Shown one piece after another: positions 55,926-64,000 of a stretch of DNA of 64,000 bases. A model generated the notes under the pieces. That model did no database searches, was not told the DNA's origin, and saw only the letters and a list, made by a program, of their open reading frames with translations. The stretch's first letter is position 1; every line of letters begins with the position of its first letter. The stretch is from Scolanthus callimorphus. Its lineage: Eukaryota; Cnidaria; Anthozoa; Actiniaria; Edwardsiidae. The DNA lies in assembly GCA_033964015.1 (NCBI GenBank), contig JAWWUD010000055.1, positions 198,501 through 262,500 of the forward strand, written 5' to 3'. A program made the translations under genes and the position numbers.

Positions 55926-56214
55926 CTTTTAACCGCTGGATTGTTAAGGCATATGCGTGTTTATGTTACACACAGCTGTTATATGTAATAATATTTGACG
56001 CTACAGTATGCACGTTGTAGAATCGTTTTCCTGATTTGGATAATTTATTCTATTTACTTTTGGCTCATACGATTGCCGGGTTAGTTTTCTTCTTAAATTT
56101 GCTGGATCATAATAATAACAATTCGCTATGTTTATTAATTAAAGTATTTAAGTTTTTTTTGTGTGAGTATTTGTCATAAATTTATTTTAATATCCTGTTC
56201 TGTTTTTTACAAGG

Positions 56215-57201
56215 AGGCTTGACGGTTTATATAATCCTGAGCTCCGTGCCCTCGCCTCTCAATTGCCTGTTTTGTTGGCTGCTAGCAGGGCTCGTTCTAC
56301 GCTAAGAGGGTACCTGGCAAAGTTCAACAAGTGGAAAGCATGGGCTGCTGGTTTCTCAGAAGTGTCTTTTTTCCCTGCTAAGGACATATATGTGGCCTTG
56401 TATTTAGTTAATTTGTTGCAGTCAGGTTCATCATACAATGTAAACCAATCTGCATTATATACTATTTCGTTTTTTCATAGTTCTTGTGCTTCTGTTAATC
56501 CATGCGCAAGTAATATTGTCAAGCTTGTTGTAGAATCTAGTAAGCGCCTTGGTTTTGCTGCGCCCCGTAACAGAAAGCTGCCTATTTTACCTTCACATTT
56601 ACATTCTCTTGTAAGTAAGTTTGCCTCCAGTGGCGCTACTTTGTCCGATATTAGGGACGTATGTTTTTGTTTGATTGCTTTTGCCGGGTTTCTTCGCTAC
56701 GATGAAACGTCTAATCTTAGATGGTCACATGTTCATTTTGATAATACTCATTTTTCTATTTTCATTCCTAAATGCAAGAATGACCCTTACGGTCATGGTA
56801 CTTCTAAGGTTATAGCTAGGACTAATAACATCACGTGCCCTTATAATATGCTCCGCCGTTATGCGTCGCTTTCCGGTCAGGATATTAGTTCTAACGAGTT
56901 TGTTTTCGGTAATATAGTTCCTTGCAAAAATGGCGCGTACCGTATTCGCCCCGGTTCTAAATTTTCTTATTCGCGTGCTAGAACAGTCATTCTTCAGAAG
57001 TTTAAGTCTATTGGTCTTGACATTAAATGTTTCGGTTTACATTCTTTGAGGATTGGAGGCGCTTCAGCTGCTGCTAACAACAACTTGTCGGATAGAGTGA
57101 TCAAGAAACATGGAGGGTGGAAATCGGAAAATGTGAAAGACAGTTATTGTAGGGAGAATTTAGAGCAGCGATTATCTGTTACTCTCAACTTAGGTATTTA
57201 G
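56215..57201 (+). CDS. Tyrosine recombinase of the DIRS-order element, open frame
   Basis: An uninterrupted frame of about 328 codons from a likely acceptor (tgttttttacaag, 56201-56213) to the TAG at 57199. RARSTLRGYLAKFNKWKAWA is the start of the core-binding domain. The catalytic part shows FAGFLRYDETSNLRW (Arg I), GLHSLRIGGASAA (His-x-x-Arg) and HGGWKSENVKDSYCREN (His/Trp and the Tyr nucleophile), so all expected active-site residues are present. It would integrate the circular DNA copy of the element. No ATG in good context opens the frame, so the protein is probably made by splicing from upstream or by frameshift. This is the only apparently intact mobile-element enzyme in the window. 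Confidence 0.87.
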   Translation, partial: RLDGLYNPELRALASQLPVLLAASRARSTLRGYLAKFNKWKAWAAGFSEVSFFPAKDIYVALYLVNLLQSGSSYNVNQSALYTISFFHSSCASVNPCASNIVKLVVESSKRLGFAAPRNRKLPILPSHLHSLVSKFASSGATLSDIRDVCFCLIAFAGFLRYDETSNLRWSHVHFDNTHFSIFIPKCKNDPYGHGTSKVIARTNNITCPYNMLRRYASLSGQDISSNEFVFGNIVPCKNGAYRIRPGSKFSYSRARTVILQKFKSIGLDIKCFGLHSLRIGGASAAANNNLSDRVIKKHGGWKSENVKDSYCRENLEQRLSVTLNLGI

Positions 57202-57243
57202 ACGCTAGACACCCTAGTCGCATCTCCTTGCCTTTTATTACTT

Positions 57244-57673
57244 GACGTGCTGACCCACGTGCGATGCCCCTCAAACGTTTGTTGTTGTTTATATTTAAAC
57301 TAGAAATATTTTCTATTCGCCTGAGCGTAGCGAAAGAGAATAGAATTGTAATTTCTTGTTGACATAACTTCACGATTATCTGTCCTCTTGGGGATTCTCG
57401 TTCGCTTAAGAACCTAGACTAATGTATTCATGCCACTTGACTTCGCACACGTTTGTTACCGGGTCAAATTTTGCCCCGATCCTAAATTGCATGCTTACTA
57501 TATTATGTACACACTATATTATGTACACACTAATTATCAATATATCTTGTGAATAAACGACGTGCTGACCCACGTGCGATGCCCCTCAAACGTTTTGTTG
57601 TTGTTTATATTTAAACTAGTTTAAACTAGAAATATTTTCTATTCGCCTGAGCGTAGCGAAAGAGAATAGAATT
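57244..57673. repeat. Split direct repeats B1-A2-B2
   Basis: B1 57244-57347 and B2 57559-57673 start gacgtgctgacccacgtgcg and end gagcgtagcgaaagagaata followed by gaatt. A2 occupies 57345-57472 and shares att with the end of B1. B2 ends the element. Confidence 0.92.
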
Positions 57674-57674
57674 A

Positions 57675-58489
57675 TTCGAAAAATGCGGGCAACGCAGTTT
57701 TAAATGACCAAGAAATGGTCAAACTGGATAAAATCAATAAAGAAGGCTTATTTCTATGAGTATGTGATGTTTTGTGCAGTTTCAAATCATTTAGGCAAGA
57801 GCAGAATGTATTTTTCTTAAATTCAGACTCGGGTACCCTGTGTTTTTTCGGGTCGAAACAAAATCTAGTTTGAAAGGGGAACATCAAAATTCGTAATCAT
57901 TGCCCTCTAAGGATTCTAAATATGTAGGTTAACCAAGTATATCCTGAGGGTGCATGGGAAGCCCTCCTTCCGACTAGACTACATGTCCCCAGGGTCTTCT
58001 CGAGTCAACCGGGGGCGATGGGGGCGAGGTTGCCGGTTGTGCCTAAATCCTACCCCCTAGCCGTACGCCCGAACATGACCCGAAGTCGGAAGATTTCCGA
58101 ATTTACCCGAACATCGGAAATCCAAGATGGCGGCTATTGGAAGGCAGAAACCCGCGAATGGTACAAAACGAACAGTTAGAGATCGTTTTAGGCCGCTACT
58201 GTAAAGATAAACGATAAAGGAGAGCAAGGTGGAATTGTGCTGGCTCGTACAACACCACGAGGATATCAAATCTAGTGATATTGGGGCTTTAATGTTGCTC
58301 AAACGGCTCGAAGCAAAACTCGCAAAAATAACACCCAAATACTGCATGAACTGCTGGTTGTATGAACTGTACGGCTGACGACAGTGATTTCCTGACACTG
58401 CGTTATCAAGTTTTGTACTTCAATATTGCTGTAACCATAAAAGATCAGAAAAATCCTCAAGATAATTCGAGAGGCAAGTTTATTTACGG
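57675..58489. other. No proven gene; short coding-like pieces
   Basis: A plus-strand ATG at about 58128 opens MAAIGRQKPANGTKRTVRDR, ending RPLL near 58195 beside actgtaaag, a possible donor. Bases about 58218-58381 read in another frame as VELCWLVQHHEDIKSSDIGA and LMLLKRLEAKLAKITPKYC before a stop. The composition is protein-like but no family was recognised, and both may be chance. Confidence 0.3.
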
Positions 58490-58535
58490 CTAGAGGGTAG
58501 GATTTGTACGGCTAGGGGGTAGGATCCTACAGAAA
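58490..58535. repeat. Left edge of the gctagggggtaggat minisatellite
   Basis: tacggctagagggtaggatt, tgtacggctagggggtagga and tcctacagaaa are the same units as at 61828-63110. The array is split by the element at 58536-61827. Confidence 0.9.
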
Positions 58536-59111
58536 CACAGGAAAAATTCCTAAAAACCATAATGGTTTTTACGGTGGTTTTTGTTGGAAAAACCATTCAA
58601 AACCATGAATGGGTTTGGAGAACCAAATCCATTCATGGGTTTTACAACAAAAAACATTATTGGTTAATGTTATAATATCGGAATGGGTTTCACAGCAAAA
58701 TACAAGCTGTTTTCTGCATATTTCCAACATGGTTTTTCGATTAAAAACGTTAAATGTAAAATGGTAAGTGTGTGAAATCCATTTACAATAAATAGGAAAA
58801 ACTGTGGATTTTATTCATTTCTTATATTTTTGAAGCGTTTTTTCCACAATAACCACTTTATGCGAAATGGTTACTGTGCAAAATCCATTTTAAAAGCCAT
58901 TACAAAACATTATGGAATATGAAGCAAACCCATTCATGGGTTTTACATAAAATACCTACCGATTTGTTCCACGTATAAAATGGTATTTCTTTGAAAACCA
59001 TTGGATGTGAAAAGTTTTTTCCGTAAAAACCGCTTTCAAACCAAATGGTAAAAAGCTGTTACACTAATGGGTTAAGGAGCTAAACCCATTACACTGTTCC
59101 ATAGATGGGGA

Positions 59112-59215
59112 AAAAAGAAAAAGCCATGACGCTGCGCGGTGACTCGAACTCTCGGGTGCGGTAGTCATCATTGTCTTTCAAGTCCGACGTCTTATCCACT
59201 AGGCTAGCCCCTGCT
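59112..59215 (-). other. tRNA-like sequence with A and B boxes (SINE or tRNA remnant)
   Basis: In reverse complement it contains tagcctagtggataa, close to the pol III A box, and gagagttcgagtcacc, close to the B box, 50 bases apart. An anticodon-loop-like cttgaaa (TGA) lies between, but the anticodon stem does not pair, so it is not a working tRNA. It may be the head of a tRNA-derived SINE. Confidence 0.4.
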
Positions 59216-59814
59216 CGCCTGACATAGTTGGATAAAATTTAAAACTACTACGTGATCGACAGGTGTCTTGAAGATGTCACTATCAGTTTCCAAATGGGCT
59301 CACTCGTAGGCGCGCTAAAACTTTTCATTTTGCCTGGTCCAAAAATATTATTTGACAAATGCGGACCTCAAGCATTGCTCTCGGGAATGGCATTTCAAAT
59401 CAACTGATTTCGGGTTACATCGGAGAAATAAGCGCTCTAAATTAAGCCCGGGAATCAAGGTGAAAACTTTAAAAACCGTACAATATTCAGTATTTTACCT
59501 ATTGATGTCACGTTCCTCTCAGAATGGCAAGCAGTGTCTATTCTTTTGATTTAATGTAGTTATATTTTGATTGGTAAGCGCGAGCGTTAGAATTTTGTTG
59601 ACTTTTGAAGTACGGTAGAAAAGGCGAAAACGGGCCTCAAAATCGGCAGTCAGCCGAGTGATTCAACTCGGCCCCGTTCTCCTAAAGTATTTATCTGATC
59701 GAACTAAAATTTCCACAGAAATTATAGATCCACTAGAGGTAGAGGTAGATGAAGTTCGAGCGATTTTGCAAAGTTTTCAAATTTCGTGAGTCGATATTTA
59801 CAGACGAGCGCTCT

Positions 59815-59935
59815 TAACACCAAATGTGGTGTTAATGTAACACCTACAAAATAACACCGCCTACAGGTGTGTTTTTCTAGAACCATTACAAAGATGTTAC
59901 CTAACACCCTAAACCTTTAACAGTGTACTTTTAAC
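59815..59935. repeat. AACACC-motif block with a CACTG-like end
   Basis: taacaccaaatgtggtgtta is a palindrome; further aacacc / ggtgtt copies follow, and the block ends at ctttaacagtgtac, which in reverse complement begins cactgttaaagg. It looks like a fragment of another CACTA-like element with its own motif. Confidence 0.5.
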
Positions 59936-60119
59936 ACTTGAAGGATGGAAGATCAAGCTTTTAGGAGCGGCGTTTTAAATCTCAAATCTGCGCATGTAGA
60001 GTTTTTGCCGTTGATGAATTTTTGGCCGAATTGTTTGAACGTCGCGTCTATTTCAATAAGACGAAGAGACGACTTTTCGAGACATAAACATTGAGCTGCG
60101 CCGTCTTGTAATTTGTGTT

Positions 60120-61540
60120 TACTTAAGAACGTTGAATCCAATCTCTTTGCAAGTCCAATAATCCTTTCATGGGAAAATGAAGCCATTGGCCATTGCCCGT
60201 AAAATCCAAATTTGGATCCAAAATTTTTTTTGTAAGCAATAATCCATTCATGGGAAAACGGTAACCATTTACGGGTTTTGCGCAAAGCCCATATTTGGAT
60301 CGAAAATGTTTTTGTAAGCAATAATCCATTCATGTGATAACTGGTCTAACCATTTATGGGTTTTGCGCAAAACCCATATTTGGATCGAAAATGTTTTTTG
60401 TAAGCGATAATCCATTCATGGGAAAACGGTAACCATTTACGGGTTTTGCGCAAAACCCATATTTGGATCGAAAATGTTTTTTTGTAAGCAATAATCCATT
60501 TATGGGAAAACGGTAACCATTTATGGGTTTTGCGTAAAATCGAAATTTGGATCGAAAATGGTTTTTGTAAGCGATAATCCATTCATGGGAAAACGGTAAC
60601 CATTTATGGGTTTTGCGCAAAACCCATATTTGGATCGAAAATGTTTTTTGTAAGCGATAATCCATTCATGGGAAAACGGTAACCATTTACGGGTTTTGCG
60701 TAAAATCCAAATTTGGATCGAAAATGGTTTTTGCAAGCGATAATCCATTCATTGGAAAACGGTAACCATTTATGGGTTTTGCACAAAACCCATATTTGGA
60801 TCGAAAATGTTTTTTGTAAGCGATAATCCATTCATGGGAAAACGGTAACCATTTACGGGTTTTGCGCAAAACCCATATTTGGATCGAAAATGTTTTTTTG
60901 TAAGCAATAATCCATTTATGGGAAAACGGTAACCATTTATGGGTTTTGCGTAAAATGGAAATTTGGATCGAAAATGGTTTTTGTAAGCGATAATCCATTC
61001 ATGGGAAAACGGTAACCATTTATGGGTTTTGCGCAAAACCCATATTTGGATCGAAAATGTTTTTTGTAAGCGATAATCCATTCATGGGAAAACGGTAACC
61101 ATTTACGGGTTTTGCGTAAAATCCAAATTTGGATCGAAAATGGTTTTTGCAAGCGATAATCCATTCATTGGAAAACGGTAACCATTTATGGGTTTTGCAC
61201 AAAACCCATATTTGGATCGAAAATGTTTTTTGTAAGCGATAATCCATTCATGGGAAAACGGTAACCATTTACGGGTTTTGCGCAAAACCCATATTTGGAT
61301 CGAAAATGTTTTTTTGTAAGCAATAATCCATTTATGGGAAAACGGTAACCATTTATGGGTTTTGCGTAAAATGGAAATTTGGATTGAAAATGGTTTTTGC
61401 AAGCGATAATCCATTCATGGGAAAACGGTAACCATTTGTGGGTTTTGCGTAAAATCCAAATTTGGATCGAAAATGTTTTTTTGTAAGCGATAATCCATTC
61501 ATGGGAAAACGGTAACCATTAATGGTTTTTATGCAACAAA
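60120..61540. repeat. 83-bp tandem array, about 16 copies
   Basis: The unit contains gataatccattcatgggaaa, acggtaaccatttatgggtt, ttgcgcaaaacccatatttg and gatcgaaaatg. Alternating variants (catttatggg, ccaaatttgg, tgcaagcg) form a higher-order repeat of about 4 units (334 bp). Overlapping minus-strand frames of 75-103 codons (MDYRLQKPFSIQIWVLRKTH) arise because few stops occur in any frame; a real protein is not supported. Confidence 0.93.
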
Positions 61541-61827
61541 CAATTCTGGTTGAAAACCGTTTTTTCAAAGATATAACCCATTCATGGAATTATAAAAACA
61601 TAAATGTTTTTTACTGAGAACACGAAATGGATTTTATAACCCATAAATGGGTTTTAACTTCGTGTGGTTTGGTGAGGTATATGGAAATTTCCAGATGTTT
61701 ATTCCATAAAAAAACATTTCTAAAATGGAAAAACCATAAATGGTTTTCTCTAAAATACATTTATGGTTTTTATCAAAGATGGGAAGTACACAAAAGCCAT
61801 TATGGTTTTTAGGAATTTTTCCCTGTG

Positions 61828-63110
61828 AAATCAACATTTGTACGGCTAGGGGGTAGGATATGTACAGCTAGGGGGTAGGATCCTACAGAAGTCAACATTT
61901 GTATGGCTAGGGGGTAGGATATGTAGGGCTAGGGGGTAGGATCCTACAGAAATCAACATTTGTACGGCTAGGGGGTAGGATATGTACGGCTAAGGGGTAG
62001 GATCCTACAGAAATCAACATTTGTACGGCTAGGGGGTAGGATATGTACAGCTAGGGGGTAGGATCCTACAGAAATCAACATTTGTACAGCTAGAAGGTAG
62101 GATATGTACGGCTAGGGGGTAGGATTCTACAGAAATCAACATTTGTACGGCTAGAGGGTAGGATATGTACGGCTAGGGGGTAGGATCCTACAGAAATCAA
62201 CATTTGTACGGCTAGGGGTAGGATATGTACGGCTAGGGGGTAGGATTCTACAGAAATCAACATTTGTACGGCTGGAGGGTAGGATATGTACGGCTAGGGG
62301 GTAGGATCCTACAGAAATCAACATTTGTACGGCTAGGGGGTAGGATATGTACAGCTAGGGGGTAGGATCCTACAGAAATCAACATGTGTACTGCTAGGGG
62401 TAGGATATGTACAGCTAGGGGGTAGGATCCTACAGAAATCAACATTTGAACGGCTAGAGGGTAGGATTTGTACAGCTAGGGGTAGGATCCTACAGAAATC
62501 AACATTTGTACTGCTAGAGGTAGGATATGTACGGCTAGGGGGTAGGATCCTACAGAAATCAATATTTGTACGGCTAGGGGGTAGGATATGTATGGCTAGG
62601 GGGTAGGATTCTACAGAAATCAACATTTGTACGGCTAGAGGGTAGGATATGTACGGCTAGGGGGTAGGATCCTACTGAAATCAACATTTGTATGGCTAGA
62701 GGGTAGGATAATATGTAATATGTACAGCTAGTGGGCTCCTACAGAAATCAACATTTGTGAGGCTAGAGGGTAGGATTCCAAAGAAATCAACATTTGTACG
62801 GCTAGAGGGTAGGATATGTACAACTAGTGGGTAGGATCCTACAGAAATCAACATTTGTATGGCTAGACGGTAGGATATGTATGGCTAGACGGTAGGATTC
62901 CAAAGAAATCAACATTTGTACGGCTAGAGGGTAGGATATGTACAACTAGTGGGTAGGATCCTACAGAAATCAACATTCGTGAGACTAGAGGGAAGGATTC
63001 CAAAGAAATCAACATTTGTACGGCTAGGGTTAGGATGCTAGGGGGTAGGATTCTACAGAAATCAACAACGCTAGAGGGTAGGATGTATTATCTAGAGGGT
63101 ATTATCTACA
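61828..63110. repeat. ~60-bp minisatellite ctacagaaatcaacatttg / gctagggggtaggat
   Basis: About 20 copies of a unit made of ctacagaaatcaacatttg, tacggctagggggtaggata and tgtacggctagggggtagga. The order degrades after 62690 (ccaaagaaatcaac, tacaactagtggg). The minus-strand frames here are only repeat translations. Confidence 0.92.
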
Positions 63111-63410
63111 AGTAAAGTTGTTCATAATAAAATGACAGGCTGCTCTAATAGCAACCTCTAGTTTGTTGGGACCAGAAACGGGTATGGATAATTTCTGGAA
63201 CCACACAATGATATTATACAGTATAATGTTTGTCAAATCAGGAATGAACTTATTTATTCATAAGTTATTTCTTTTATAAAATTTGTAGAGAGATATCCTA
63301 ATGCTGAGACAATATATGAGGCAAGCCATAAAATGAAAAAGGTGTAACATTATTTATAGCCTGTACGAGCCATAAGTTAAAATCCACAAGGCTTTGGATT
63401 TAATACTTAT

Positions 63411-63602
63411 GTTGTGTTTACACTTGGCGATTTACTTAGGCAAAGATTTACTGAGGTCGAGTTAACCTAACCGCAGTAAATGTTGTTAGGCAGGGTTTCT
63501 GAACACGGACACATGAATTTGAACGGTGTTTACACTTGTGAAAATTTTACTGAAGTAAATTCCTGTATTTACTTAAGTAAAAATTCCGAGTGATAACACA
63601 AC
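63411..63602. mobile_element. Small MITE with gttgtgtt ends
   Basis: gttgtgtttacacttggcga pairs imperfectly with tccgagtgataacacaac; acttagg and acttaag continue the pairing. The interior has a second tttacacttgtgaaaattt hairpin. AT borders both ends. Confidence 0.6.
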
Positions 63603-63739
63603 ATTAGAATAATAATAACTGGAGTTGCAATATCTCCTGAAACCTATAAGTAGGTGCAATGTTATCAGTGGTAACCTAGTAATTTGTAGTAAACAAGAAA
63701 ACGTATATTTCATGACATCACCTAGTACAAAGAAGCTGT

Positions 63740-64000
63740 ACAGTAGGTGAAATTCAATAATATATAGATTTAACCACTGGCTAAAAGCCTACCCTAAAGG
63801 CCTCCCTGTGTTAATGAGACAAAAGGTTGCATACCCTGTCACCATTGTACCACGTTACCAAACACTTGCACCCTCCTCCTTGCCACTTTAATTTCACCCA
63901 AGTTTGGTTGTCTGAGGTTTGATGATGTCATTGATGATAATGTCATTGATGATATCATACCACCTTACTACGCAGTTGCACCCCCCTTGCCACTTAGATA
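63740..64000. repeat. Relative of the intron-1 tandem repeat, cut by the window end
   Basis: tatatagatttaaccactgg and ctaaaagc resemble 45353-45380, and gtttgatgatgtcattgatg with gcaccccccttgccactta resembles the 45411-45715 unit. It continues past the window. Confidence 0.65.

Larger units (their letters stand above)
52381..57673 (+). mobile_element. Complete DIRS-order (PAT/Ngaro-like) retroelement
   Basis: A1 (52381-52508) and A2 (57345-57472) are both 128 bp and differ at one position that I can see. B1 (57244-57347) and B2 (57559-57673) match except for one T and a 10-base duplication in B2. The order A1-gag-RT/RNase H-recombinase-B1-A2-B2 is the complete architecture of split-direct-repeat elements. 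Near-identity of the repeats suggests a young insertion, yet gag and RT contain frameshifts. Some lie in homopolymers and could be assembly errors. Confidence 0.93.
58536..61827. mobile_element. CACTA-like non-autonomous element with 3-bp duplication and 83-bp array
   Basis: The inverted ends cacaggaaaaattcctaaaa and (right, reverse complement) cacagggaaaaattcctaaa lead into aaccataatgg. AAA stands at both sides (58533-58535, 61828-61830), and joining the flanks restores ctacagaaatcaac, the exact unit of the surrounding minisatellite. Behind each end lie arrays of aaccat / atggtt in both orientations (58560-59060, 61540-61800). CACAG ends, 3-bp duplication and subterminal arrays match CACTA/EnSpm elements. 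The interior holds a tRNA-like stretch, an aacacc-motif block (59815-59935) and the 83-bp array. No transposase was seen. Confidence 0.88.

Noticed and set aside
57672..57887. 71-residue minus-strand frame next to repeat B2
   Set aside because: It starts outside the element, has no recognisable motif and lies in A+T-rich flank.
59112..59215. A functional tRNA gene (anticodon TGA)
   Set aside because: A- and B-box-like words are present, but the anticodon stem does not pair and the acceptor arms do not match, so it is listed only as tRNA-like.

Overview
The window looks like nuclear DNA of an animal, most likely an anthozoan cnidarian (stony coral or relative). That placement is inference from the style of the repeats (DIRS-order tyrosine-recombinase retroelements, CR1-like LINE pieces, a Crypton-type recombinase, many A+T-rich fold-back elements) and from one host gene. 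The gene has animal-type GT-AG introns and codes for the start of a cytochrome P450 of the CYP4 type. No operons, ribosome binding sites, rRNA or CRISPR arrays were seen. Nearly all of the 64 kb is transposable elements, their nested insertions and minisatellites.

Layout. 1-12.6 kb: a long fold-back element, small MITEs, a broken Crypton-type recombinase (2632-3540), a 12-bp VNTR, a 9-bp-TSD element, a LINE scrap, a fold-back at 6934-8277 and a CACTA-like element (8867-10631) inside a longer inverted-repeat element. 12.7-19.0 kb: one element with ~645-bp inverted ends and TTAA duplications, holding a TTA-flanked element that carries a 5'-truncated LINE reverse transcriptase. 21.25-28.80 kb: a giant fold-back whose arms are minisatellites, bounded by a 6-bp duplication. 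It was invaded by a TA-flanked MITE and by a DIRS-order element that sits between two perfect 128-bp repeats. 30.9-37.3 kb (minus): a decayed DIRS-order retroelement (gag, RT, RNase H, recombinase, split direct repeats) cut by another insertion. 37.6-41.2 kb: four elements nested in one another. 43.8-46.1 kb (minus): coding exons 2 and 1 of the CYP4-like gene. The gene lies in repeat-rich DNA, and exon 1 sits between the arms of a 630-bp inverted duplication. 49.8-50.8 kb: a hAT-like non-autonomous element. 52.4-57.7 kb (plus): a structurally complete DIRS-order element (A1-ORFs-B1-A2-B2) with an open tyrosine recombinase but frameshifted gag and RT frames. 58.5-63.1 kb: a 60-bp minisatellite split by a 3.3-kb CACTA-like element that is full of 83-bp repeats.

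The only likely cellular gene is the CYP4-like one, and only its first two coding exons are visible. The retroelement genes would normally work together (gag particle, RT/RNase H copying, recombinase integration), but every copy here except one recombinase frame is visibly broken. Many boundaries could be set to the base because an insertion interrupted a known repeat unit or arm, so the empty site can be read elsewhere in the window. Everything was read by eye. Identity levels, family assignments and host species were not computed.
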